Assembly (NCBI RefSeq): GCF_012927115.1
Contig: NZ_JABBFY010000002.1
Span: forward strand, 434,001-498,000
Reading direction: 5' to 3'
Length of the DNA stretch: 64,000 nucleotides
Source: Sphingomonas sp. G-3-2-10
GTDB taxonomy: Bacteria > Pseudomonadota > Alphaproteobacteria > Sphingomonadales > Sphingomonadaceae
A program made the translations under genes and the position numbers. The stretch's first letter is position 1, and the number at the start of each line of letters is the position of its first letter. Under the pieces are notes generated by a model that was not told the DNA's origin, ran no database searches, and saw only the letters and a list, made by a program, of their open reading frames with translations. Of this stretch, positions 9,066 to 16,416 are shown piece by piece.

Positions 9066-9484
9066 ATCCCCTCCTTGACCCCGGATCTTCCCGGCCGCCA
9101 CATATTCGTGCCACCTGTGAGACGACGTGTCAATTATGAAATAGTGTTGAGAGGGCGCGCCTATGCAGCTCTGGAAATCCACTTCTTATCAATATGATGC
9201 GATGAGGCTTGCCCGAACACCGGACATGAAGAATGCGCGATTTTCCGCGATCCTTGCGCGTCAAATCATGCGCAGGGGCGTCTTTTCCGATCCGTCCACG
9301 GCCGAAACCGGACGCGCCGAAGCCGCCGGAGCGGCGGCGATTTCAGGGGTGATTCGCGGGATGGACGGCGAGATTCAGGTCCGCTCCGGGCGGACGAAGG
9401 CGCTGATCCGGCCCTCGTGGCTGAAGGCCTTTGCGGCGGTGCGCCGCCCGCGTCCGAACGCGGAACGGCGCACTTCGCTCTGTT
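9066..9484. other. Non-coding stretch upstream of the fucose operon
   Basis: About 420 bases without a convincing gene. Near 9130 the minus strand has TTGACA, which could be a -35 element of the operon, but a good -10 at proper spacing is not evident. Around 9438-9472 a hairpin pairs GTGCGCCG with CGGCGCAC (inner stem CCGCG/CGCGG); on the minus strand it falls just after the stop of the lyase remnant and may be its old terminator. A plus-strand reading frame at 9163-9543 has no recognisable domain. Confidence 0.4.
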
Positions 9485-9720
9485 TCAGATGTTCAACACC
9501 GCACGGCCGCCCGCGCCCTTCATTCCGGCGGGCGAGAAGGTGATGTCGGCATAGGTCGAGGTGCGACTGACCGAGACCGAGGGCTGGGTCGAATTGACGC
9601 TGCTGTGGGCAGATTGACCCGCACGGTGATCGGCGCAGTCTGGGTCTGATCGGGATCGGAGATGGTAATCGAGATCCGGCCGTTGGTCACCCGTACGATC
9701 ACCGCCGCCAGCGTTCGCAG
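9485..9720 (-). pseudogene. C-terminal remnant of a PL8-like polysaccharide lyase, frameshifted
   Basis: On the minus strand 9720-9607 reads like the C-terminal domain of family 8 polysaccharide lyases (GRISITISDPDQTQ, then ITVRVNLP). The frame is then broken near 9602-9607 and continues in another frame as SVNSTQPSVSVSRTSTYAD to a stop at 9485-9487. There is no start codon context and no catalytic domain; only about 75 residues survive. The assignment rests on the short SDP-Q motif and beta-strand pattern, so the exact lyase type is uncertain. Confidence 0.5.
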
Positions 9721-9777
9721 GCGGGCAGCTACATCAACGGCGCGGTCATATCGGTCGACGGCGGCTTGCGGCTCTGA
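9721..9777 (+). pseudogene. C-terminal remnant of a short-chain dehydrogenase
   Basis: Eighteen codons in one frame, ending at TGA 9775, read AGSYINGAVISVDGGLRL. That is the standard end of classical SDR enzymes (membrane-proximal Y-[IV]-x-G then VDGG). Upstream of 9721 the frame loses all similarity. The piece faces the lyase remnant and touches it base to base at 9720/9721, so both look like leftovers of one deletion or rearrangement. Confidence 0.6.
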
Positions 9778-9779
9778 AT

Positions 9780-10862
9780 TCAGCCTCGCAGCACCGCGAT
9801 CACCCGGTCATTCTCCGCCGGCCGGCCGATGGTGATGCGGATCCAGTCCTCCAGCGGCGGAAAAGGACGCGCAATCCGGATGCCCGCGCGATCGAATTTC
9901 GCGCGCAGCTCGGCCGTCGATCCCGAGGGACGGAAGAATATGAAATTGGCCCGGCTGTCGCTGTGCGAATAGCCGAGACGGTCGAGTTCGCGCGTTACCC
10001 GCACCCGCTCGCCAAGCGTCGCATCGCGCACCGTGCGAACATGGGTCTGATCTCCCAACGCGGCATCGGCGGCAGCGAGCGCGAGACGGCTGAGCGAATG
10101 CGGCGCACCGATCCCGGCGGCGCGCAGGTCCCGGGCAAGCGGCGCGGGCGCGACCGCATAGCCGATCGAAAGCCCGGCGAGTCCGTAGATCTTGGCAAGG
10201 GTGCGAAACACCAGCACGTTCGCGCCCGAGCGGACATGCCGGATCGCGCTGCGGCCTGCGAAATCGTCATATTCGAGATAGGCTTCGTCGACGACCACCA
10301 GCCTCCGCCGTGCGGCATCCAGCACGAAGCGATCGAACGCTACCGTGTCGTTCACCGTGCCCGATGGATTGTGCGGATTGACCAGCGACACCGCCAGCGT
10401 GCTCGCATCGATCGCCGCCGCCAGTGCGGGCAGGTCATTCTCGTGCTTCGCATTCAACGGCACTGCGACGCCCCGCCCGCCTAGCGGCGCGGCGGCGTCG
10501 ATCAGCGCGGTATAACCAGGCGTCGAATAGACGAAGCTGCCCCCGCCCGTCCGACGCCGCGCGAGGAACAGGCCCAGCGCCTCGAGCACTTCGCCGATCA
10601 CGATCTGATCCGGCGACACCCCCTCGAGCGCCGCGATGCGGGTGGCGAGCGCATCGGCCTCGTCCTGCCCGACATAGCGTTCCAGCCCCGGCGTCGCGCG
10701 GGCGATGGCCTTGGGCACCTCCGGAGAAGGGCCGAAGGCATTCTCGTTGAGCGAGAGGCGAGCGGGATCCTGCCCCGCCGCCACGGCGGGAACCGAGACC
10801 GCCACACCCGCCAGCCCCGCCGCGCCGATCCACTCGCGGCGGGAAAGTCGCGCTTCGCCCAT
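9780..10862 (-). CDS. Tat-exported HisC-like PLP aminotransferase
   Basis: A 360-residue class I/II aminotransferase of the histidinol-phosphate/aromatic type. Seen are LSLNENAFGPSP, NPHNPSGT, VVDEAYLEY, the PLP lysine at about residue 224 (TLAKIYGLAGLSIGY) and a C-terminal arginine in IRITIG. Unlike cytoplasmic HisC it begins with SRREWIGAAGLAG and a hydrophobic Ala/Val stretch ending AAG, a good Tat signal. Its ATG overlaps the stop of a TonB receptor gene by one base, so the two are co-expressed. The reaction outside the cytoplasm is unknown. Confidence 0.8.
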   Translation of the reverse strand: MGEARLSRREWIGAAGLAGVAVSVPAVAAGQDPARLSLNENAFGPSPEVPKAIARATPGLERYVGQDEADALATRIAALEGVSPDQIVIGEVLEALGLFLARRRTGGGSFVYSTPGYTALIDAAAPLGGRGVAVPLNAKHENDLPALAAAIDASTLAVSLVNPHNPSGTVNDTVAFDRFVLDAARRRLVVVDEAYLEYDDFAGRSAIRHVRSGANVLVFRTLAKIYGLAGLSIGYAVAPAPLARDLRAAGIGAPHSLSRLALAAADAALGDQTHVRTVRDATLGERVRVTRELDRLGYSHSDSRANFIFFRPSGSTAELRAKFDRAGIRIARPFPPLEDWIRITIGRPAENDRVIAVLRG

Positions 10863-13495
10863 CAGAACGACACTCCCAACCGGACGTAATAATAGCCGCC
10901 GCTGAACCCGAACGGCGAGAACTCGCTATAGGGGAAGGCGCCGCTGGTGTCCCCGCCGGTCAGCGCGGCAGTCGAGCGGATGTTCTCGGTCGGATAGACG
11001 TTGAACAGGTTGTTCGCCCCGATCGTCAGCGCGACATTCCTCGTCACCTGCCCGGTGATGCTCAGATCGGTCACCCATTTGGGATCGAGCTGCTGGATGA
11101 TGTCGAGATTGCCAGCGGTTCCCGACTCGGTCGGCTGGGTACGGAACTTCGTCGCGCCCTGTGCCGCGAGCGCGACGTTCGCGGGCGACTGGTTGGTCAG
11201 CGCGACCTGCTCGACCTTGCCATAACGTGTGGTGCGGACATCGATGGTGATGATCCCGACCTTCAGGTTCGCGCCCAGCGCAACCTTGTCCCTTGGCTGA
11301 CCGTACTGAACGCGGGTACGCTCGTTGACGTCGAACAGCGGGGTGGTGATCCCCAGCGACGTGATCTGGCCGGGCGTGGCGGACACGCGACGCAGACGCG
11401 TGGTGTTGTGGTTGTACGCGCCGGTCAGCTTCAGTCTGCCCCAGTCGCCGACATCGCCCGACCAGGCGATCGTCACGTCGACGCCCTGCGTGCGCGTGTC
11501 GGCGGCGTTGGTGAAATAGCGCACGCTCGTCACGCCGGGGATGCCGATCCCCGCCAGATAGTCGCGCAACCGCCGGCTGCCCGATGCGTCGACATAATTG
11601 GACGACAGGAAGATCCGGTCGTCGATGTCGATATGATAATAATCGACCGACGCCGTAAGCCCACCGCGCGCGAAGGTGAGGCCGCCGCCGAAGCTCTGCG
11701 ACTTTTCGGGCTTCAGATCCTGCGATCCCAGCGCGCGCGCCAGCGGCGAGCCGACCGGCGCGGTGCGCACCAGCACGAATTCGGGGAAGCCGGTCGAATT
11801 GTTGACGATCGTCCGGCTGCTGGTCGAGCTGAAATATTGCTGGGCCAGCGCGGGGGCGTGGAAGCCGCTGCCCGCCGATGCGCGAAGCGCGAAGCCCGCG
11901 CCGAGTTCGAGCCGGGTCGAGCCTTGCCAGTTCCAGCTGTCGCCGAAGTCGCTGTAATGCTCGAAGCGGCCCGCGAGGTTGATCCGCCAGCCGCGCGCCG
12001 GCTCCGCGCCCAGTTCGGCGAACGCGCCGACCGCGTCGCGGCTGGTGTCGACGGTGTCGGCGGGCTGGATCCCGGCAAAGCCCTGCGACCCGATCGTCGG
12101 CACCGCGCCGGCATTGGGCCCGTCGAGAATGCGCGCCGGACCGAAGGCATAGCTGTTCGGCTCGCCCGCACCGATCCGGTACCCGTCGCGGCGATACTCG
12201 ACGCCCAACGCGACATCGAGCGGCGACGCGAAGCCGACCTCATAACCGTTCGAAACGGTAAGGTTGGTCGTCCATTGCGAGTTGGCATATTCGCCATTGT
12301 AGAAGCGCGTCGGGCTGGCGGTGCCAAGCGTGGCGTTGAGCGTGTTCTCGGTGCGATACTCGATCTCGTTGCCGCCATAGGCGCTCGACAGATCCCAGTC
12401 CCAGCCGCCGATCTCGCCGCGCACGCCGACCACTGCCGAATAATCGGTGCTGCGGGTGTTGATGAAGGGCAGGAAGCCATCAGGGTAGAGCGCGCGGACA
12501 TTTTCGTCCTGCCCGGGGCGGCGGAACGACGCGTTGGAATGGGCTTCGCTCACCCGGTAGCCGCCGAAACCATAGAGTTCGACCGAACCGAGCGGCTTGG
12601 CGAAATTCACGATGCCGGTGACTTCCTCGATGTCGCCGGAATCGGAGAAGCGCCAGACGTTGCGGTCGACCGTCGCTTCGCGCGGATCGCGGACCGTGCC
12701 CGCGACGCCGCCGGGCGCATTGAGGCCGGTGCCCGATCCGTAGCGGGCCGATAGCGGCTGCGGCGTGCCCGTCGGCGAGATGCCCAGATAGAATTGCCGC
12801 GTATCGGGCTCGGCGCGGTTCGCGGCCTTGTGATCGCGATAATAGACGGTCGCGTTGACGAAGCCGTCGTCGCCCAGCTTGAAACCGCCGCCCAGCGAGA
12901 GCGCATAGGTATCGCCGCCGCCGTCATAGGTGGTGCCGTAGCTCGCGGTGCCGTGGATCGCGGTGTCCGCGCGCAGGATGATGTTGATCACGCCGGCGAT
13001 CGCATCCGATCCATATTGCGCCGATGCGCCGTCGCGCAGGATTTCGACCCGCCCGATCGCGGCCGAAGGGATCTGGTTGAGATCGGTCGGGACCGATCCC
13101 TTGCCGATCGTGCCGCCGGTATTGACCCATGCCGCAGTGTGGACGCGCTTGCCGTTGAGCAGCACCAGCGTCTCGTCGGGCGAAAGGCCGCGCAACGACG
13201 CGGAGCGGATATGGGTGTTGCCGTCGGGAGTGGTCGGCGTCGCGAAGGCAAAGGACGGCGCCAGCTGGCGCAGGATCTCGGTGGTCTCGTCATAGCCCGA
13301 ACCGCGCACCGCTTCGGCGTTCAGCACGTCGATCGGCACGGGCGACGACGTCACGGTACGGTTGGCGAAGCGGGTGCCGGTGACGATGATCTCGCCGGAC
13401 GCGGACTGGTCTTCGGCCGGCGCAGGCGCGTCCTGGGCGAACGCCGGAATGGGCAGGAAGGCCGCGCTGGTCAGCAGGAACAGGAAATGGCGCAT
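10862..13495 (-). CDS. TonB-dependent receptor paired with the exported aminotransferase
   Basis: An 877-residue receptor. MRHFLFLLTSAAFLPIPAFAQ is the signal peptide; EIIVTGTR is the TonB-box region; the plug shows RSASLRGLSPDETLVLLNGKR and VEILRDGASAQYGSDAIAGVINIILR, and the barrel ends in VRLGVSF. The start at 13495 was chosen since the upstream frame is not signal-like; the ribosome site (AAAAGGGG) is weak. The transported substrate is unknown; a nitrogenous compound or peptide would suit the aminotransferase partner, but that is inference. Confidence 0.82.
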   Translation of the reverse strand: MRHFLFLLTSAAFLPIPAFAQDAPAPAEDQSASGEIIVTGTRFANRTVTSSPVPIDVLNAEAVRGSGYDETTEILRQLAPSFAFATPTTPDGNTHIRSASLRGLSPDETLVLLNGKRVHTAAWVNTGGTIGKGSVPTDLNQIPSAAIGRVEILRDGASAQYGSDAIAGVINIILRADTAIHGTASYGTTYDGGGDTYALSLGGGFKLGDDGFVNATVYYRDHKAANRAEPDTRQFYLGISPTGTPQPLSARYGSGTGLNAPGGVAGTVRDPREATVDRNVWRFSDSGDIEEVTGIVNFAKPLGSVELYGFGGYRVSEAHSNASFRRPGQDENVRALYPDGFLPFINTRSTDYSAVVGVRGEIGGWDWDLSSAYGGNEIEYRTENTLNATLGTASPTRFYNGEYANSQWTTNLTVSNGYEVGFASPLDVALGVEYRRDGYRIGAGEPNSYAFGPARILDGPNAGAVPTIGSQGFAGIQPADTVDTSRDAVGAFAELGAEPARGWRINLAGRFEHYSDFGDSWNWQGSTRLELGAGFALRASAGSGFHAPALAQQYFSSTSSRTIVNNSTGFPEFVLVRTAPVGSPLARALGSQDLKPEKSQSFGGGLTFARGGLTASVDYYHIDIDDRIFLSSNYVDASGSRRLRDYLAGIGIPGVTSVRYFTNAADTRTQGVDVTIAWSGDVGDWGRLKLTGAYNHNTTRLRRVSATPGQITSLGITTPLFDVNERTRVQYGQPRDKVALGANLKVGIITIDVRTTRYGKVEQVALTNQSPANVALAAQGATKFRTQPTESGTAGNLDIIQQLDPKWVTDLSITGQVTRNVALTIGANNLFNVYPTENIRSTAALTGGDTSGAFPYSEFSPFGFSGGYYYVRLGVSF

Positions 13496-13827
13496 GCAAG
13501 GACCCCTTTTATCATTGTATCGCTGGCCGGTCCGCCAATATCCCATCATATTAGTGGGATTTTGTAACAAGATTGTCTTATCGCCTTTCAAGCGAGATTT
13601 TTGCGTAGGTGGAGGGTTCCGGTGCTAACCGCCCGCGCCCGTGGCACGACCCGGCCCGTCCGCTGACCAACGGACACTTTCAGCCGCAATAGCGAAACTT
13701 GCTACTCAATGCATACTGATTTGATAGGAAATTGGCACGCCTCCGTGGCGGCTTAAATCCTTCCCCTTAAGGATCGCCGCGGAATCGGGCTTTTCCGGCG
13801 ACCCTCTCCTGCCGGCATAGCGTCTCA
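13496..13827. other. Promoter and leader region upstream of the 13495 receptor
   Basis: About 330 bases without a protein gene. It holds the inverted repeat ATCCCA-N9-TGGGAT (13540-13560) and AT-rich DNA (13530-13600) suitable for the receptor promoter on the minus strand. Farther on, 13755-13788 can fold as nested stems (GCGG/CCGC around ATCCTT/AAGGAT). A plus-strand intrinsic terminator follows at 13828, so a small plus-strand RNA may be made here. Confidence 0.4.
13540..13560. promoter_or_regulatory. Inverted repeat, possible operator of the receptor gene
   Basis: ATCCCA and TGGGAT face each other over nine AT-rich bases, 45-65 bases upstream of the receptor start. Position and symmetry fit an operator overlapping the promoter. 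The regulator is unknown. Confidence 0.4.
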
Positions 13828-13862
13828 GGCCGCCCTTCCTTCCCGGAGGGCGGCCGTTTTTT
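13828..13862 (+). terminator. Rho-independent terminator on the plus strand
   Basis: GGCCGCCCT pairs perfectly with AGGGCGGCC around a ten-base loop and is followed by G and six T. This is a textbook intrinsic terminator read on the plus strand, though no plus-strand protein gene precedes it. On the minus strand it lies 18 bases after the small secreted protein gene and could weakly end that operon, but there it lacks a U-run. Confidence 0.65.
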
Positions 13863-13879
13863 CGTCCAGCGATCCGCCA

Positions 13880-14098
13880 TCAGCCTGCCCGGTTCGCCAG
13901 ATGCGTGCGGCGGCTGCAGATCGCATGGCACGCCACCGCGCATTCGGGATCGCCTGGCTTTCCCGGATGCTCCAGTGGAATGCGAATCTGCCTGCCCAGG
14001 CACGTATCGATCAGGATGCTGGCGGCGGGCGAAACCTGCGCCGCTGCGTTGGAGGTGCCCATCGCAAGCGCGATCAGCGGAAGCAGGCCCAGCCGCAT
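13880..14098 (-). CDS. Small secreted Cys-rich protein of unknown function
   Basis: A 72-residue protein. The first 21 residues are a signal peptide ending NAAAQ. The mature part of about 50 residues has Cys in DTCLG, PEC, ACH and ICSRR, so four cysteines and a CH pair, plus a basic tail. It lies three bases after hemN on the same strand and is therefore probably expressed with it under low oxygen. I do not recognise a named domain. The Cys/His set could bind a metal or form disulphides; this cannot be decided from sequence. Confidence 0.65.
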   Translation of the reverse strand: MRLGLLPLIALAMGTSNAAAQVSPAASILIDTCLGRQIRIPLEHPGKPGDPECAVACHAICSRRTHLANRAG

Positions 14099-14101
14099 CG
14101 C

Positions 14102-15424
14102 TCAGATCGCGCTGCTGAACCGCGTCGCACTGTGCGAGCGATACGGGTCGATCGTAGCAGCAATGCCGCGGGCATAGGGCAGCGCGTCGCCGGCGATCTC
14201 GATCATGCCGCCTTCGGTCGTCACCAGCCCGCGCGCCTCGAACGGGATCAGCCGCTCGCGGATTTCGCGCAGGTCGGGCAAGCCGGAGAGATCGGCGGTC
14301 CCGGTGCACAGCAATTGCTCGATCGCCTTGCCCCGCTTCATGTCGAGCGCGCTGCGGCGAACGCCCCGCGCGGTCGCGAACCGGCCATTGGCGATGCGCA
14401 GATGATAGCGGCCGCTATTCTTCTCGTTCTGCAGCAGCCGGTCGGGAAAGGCGCTGATCGCCGATGCGCCAAGCCCGATCAGCACTTCAGCCGGGTCTTC
14501 GGTGAAGCCCTGAAAATTGCGGCGCAACTGCCCCCGCCGCGCGGCGGCGGCGATGGCATCGTGCGGCAACGCGAAGTGATCGAAGCCGATGGAATCATAG
14601 CCCGCGCCGGTCAGGCGCGAACTGGCCAGTGCGGCATGAACGAAGCGTTCTTCGGCGCCGGGCAGCGCGCTGGCGTCGATCTGGCGCTGGCGCGGGATCA
14701 GGTGCGGCACATGGGCATAGCCGAACACCGCCAGACGCTCGGGCATCATCGCGATCGCCTGAGTCAGCGTCGCGTCGAGTTCGTCGCTGGTCTGGCCGGG
14801 CAAGCCATACATCAGGTCGAAATTGATCGAATCGACTCCCGCCTGACGCAGCCATCCGGTCGCGTTGGCGATTTCCTCCAGCGGCTGGACCCGGCCGATC
14901 GCCGCCTGAATGGGCGGGGCGAAGGTCTGCACGCCCAGACTCACGCGCGTCACGCCCTGCTCGCCCAGCGTCTCGGCCCAGCGCCGGTCGAACCCGCGCG
15001 GATCAATCTCGACCGAGATGACCGGATCGGCGATCTCGAACGTGCGACGCACTCGCGTCATCAGCGCTTCGAATTGCTCTGGCGCGATCGCATTGGGGCT
15101 GCCGCCGCCGATCGCGATCCGGCCGATCCGCCCGCGCCCGCCGAGCCGGTCGGCGACCATCTCGAGCTCCTCGCCCAGCCGGTGGAGATAGGCGTCTACG
15201 CGTCCCACGCGGTTCGCCGCGCCGGTGTTGCAGCCGCAATACCAGCAAAGCTCGCGGCAATAGGGGATGTGCAGATAGAGCGAGACGGCTTCATCCTCGC
15301 CCACCGCGTCGAGCGCTTGTGCGAGATAGATTCCGCTCACATCGTCGCCGAACTCGGCTGCGGTGGGGAAGCTGGTATAGCGCGGGACCGGGGTCGCGAG
15401 CAGTTCGGGATGATAGCGCCACAT
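14102..15424 (-). CDS. hemN: Oxygen-independent coproporphyrinogen III oxidase
   Basis: A 440-residue radical-SAM enzyme of haem synthesis, turning coproporphyrinogen III into protoporphyrinogen IX without oxygen. The cluster motif CRELCWYC plus one further Cys (residues 56, 60, 63, 65) matches true HemN (CxxxCxxC-x-C), not the HemW type. Also seen: YTSFPTA, GGGSPN, VEIDPR and the C-terminal HemN domain. The start at 15424 gives the family's MWRYHPELL-like beginning, with AGGAAGG upstream. An FNR box lies at 15459-15472. It supplies haem for the cbb3 oxidase encoded next door. Confidence 0.95.
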   Translation of the reverse strand: MWRYHPELLATPVPRYTSFPTAAEFGDDVSGIYLAQALDAVGEDEAVSLYLHIPYCRELCWYCGCNTGAANRVGRVDAYLHRLGEELEMVADRLGGRGRIGRIAIGGGSPNAIAPEQFEALMTRVRRTFEIADPVISVEIDPRGFDRRWAETLGEQGVTRVSLGVQTFAPPIQAAIGRVQPLEEIANATGWLRQAGVDSINFDLMYGLPGQTSDELDATLTQAIAMMPERLAVFGYAHVPHLIPRQRQIDASALPGAEERFVHAALASSRLTGAGYDSIGFDHFALPHDAIAAAARRGQLRRNFQGFTEDPAEVLIGLGASAISAFPDRLLQNEKNSGRYHLRIANGRFATARGVRRSALDMKRGKAIEQLLCTGTADLSGLPDLREIRERLIPFEARGLVTTEGGMIEIAGDALPYARGIAATIDPYRSHSATRFSSAI

Positions 15425-15458
15425 GGCGCCTTCCTGCCCGATCCTGAAACCGCGCCCC

Positions 15459-15472
15459 TTGATCGCGGTCAA
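15459..15472. promoter_or_regulatory. FNR-type binding site between hemN and ompW
   Basis: TTGATCGCGGTCAA, one base from the TTGAT-N4-ATCAA consensus. Its centre is about 80 bases before the ompW start, leaving space for a class II promoter (site at -41.5) with TSS near 15507. For hemN the same geometry would put +1 at the start codon, so hemN may use another arrangement. Confidence 0.75.
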
Positions 15473-15545
15473 ACGGGCATTTGCGTCCGCGCAAGGCGGA
15501 GGCTGCCCCACGGGCCTAGCGCGCTCCTCAGAAAAGGAGGACGCA

Positions 15546-16223
15546 ATGAACAAGTCGATCTTCATCGCCGCGTTGCTGGCATCGGCCGCGGGCACCAGCC
15601 CCGCGCTGGCGCAGGACAGCCAGGGCATCTCGGCCGGGGACGTGCTGGTCCGCGTACGCGCGATCGCGGTGGTGCCCAACGAACGCTCGAGCGGCATCAC
15701 CCCGACCTTCCCGGCGGAGAAGGTCGCGGTCAATAACGCGATCATGCCCGAAGTGGACCTGACCTATATGGTCACCGACACTATCGGCTTCGAGCTGATC
15801 GCATCGACCACCAAGCACAGCGCTTCGGGCAAGACCGGCACCACCGGTGCGATCGGCGATCTCGCCTCGACCTGGGTGCTGCCGCCGACGCTGACCGCGC
15901 AATATCACTTCAACCCCAAGGGCAAGGTGCGGCCCTATCTGGGAGCCGGGATCAACTATACGATCTTCTGGAACGAGAAGGCGAGCAGCGGCCTGACCGG
16001 CGCGGTGGGGCCGACGACAGTCAGCATGTCGGACAGCTTCGGCTGGGCGGCACAGGCGGGCGTCGATATCGATGTGGGCCGCAACCTGTTCGTCAATTTC
16101 GACGTCAAATATATCGACATCGATACCGATGTGACGCTGCGCACCACAGCGATCGGAACGCAGAAGGTCCGCGCCAATCTCGATCCGCTGGTGATCGGCA
16201 TGGGCGTCGGCTTTCGCTTCTGA
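15546..16223 (+). CDS. ompW: OmpW-family outer-membrane protein
   Basis: A 225-residue eight-stranded barrel protein. The signal peptide ends PALAQ; the mature part has GDVLVRVRAIAVVP, EVDLTYMVTDTIGFELIA, LPPTLTAQYHF, VRPYLGAGINY and a C-terminal Phe (VGFRF), all OmpW marks. The start at 15546 follows AGGAGG by five bases. OmpW proteins let small hydrophobic compounds cross the outer membrane and are often induced without oxygen, which fits the FNR box upstream. Confidence 0.9.
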   Translation: MNKSIFIAALLASAAGTSPALAQDSQGISAGDVLVRVRAIAVVPNERSSGITPTFPAEKVAVNNAIMPEVDLTYMVTDTIGFELIASTTKHSASGKTGTTGAIGDLASTWVLPPTLTAQYHFNPKGKVRPYLGAGINYTIFWNEKASSGLTGAVGPTTVSMSDSFGWAAQAGVDIDVGRNLFVNFDVKYIDIDTDVTLRTTAIGTQKVRANLDPLVIGMGVGFRF

Positions 16224-16242
16224 AGTCGAGCCGGAATGAGGA

Positions 16243-16272
16243 GGGGCTGGCCCGCGAGGACCGGCCCCTTTT
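16243..16272 (+). terminator. Terminator of ompW
   Basis: GGGGCTGG pairs with CCGGCCCC (one G-T pair) around a ten-base loop and four T follow. It lies 20 bases after the ompW stop and ends one base before the stop of the convergent ccoS gene. Confidence 0.7.
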
Positions 16273-16416
16273 CTATTCCTCTTCGTCGATCAGGATACGC
16301 AGCGCAGCCCCGTCGAGATCCTCGAACTGGCCGCTGCGCGCCGACCAGAAGAAGGCGGCAAGGCCGATCAGTCCCAGCAGCAGCGCGATCGGGATGAGAA
16401 CGCCGACGCCGTTCAT
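16273..16416 (-). CDS. ccoS: cbb3 oxidase maturation protein CcoS
   Basis: A 47-residue membrane protein: MNGVGVLIPIALLLG begins one membrane helix, then FFWSARSGQFEDLDGAALRIL and an acidic end (DEEE). The F-W-S...GQ[FY]EDL[DE]..A..[IL]L pattern is diagnostic of CcoS/FixS, needed for cofactor insertion into the oxidase. The ATG overlaps the ccoI stop (ATGA). Confidence 0.92.
   Translation of the reverse strand: MNGVGVLIPIALLLGLIGLAAFFWSARSGQFEDLDGAALRILIDEEE

Noticed and set aside
9163..9543. 126-codon plus-strand frame
   Set aside because: No recognisable motif, no ribosome site, and it runs into the lyase remnant on the other strand; treated as chance.
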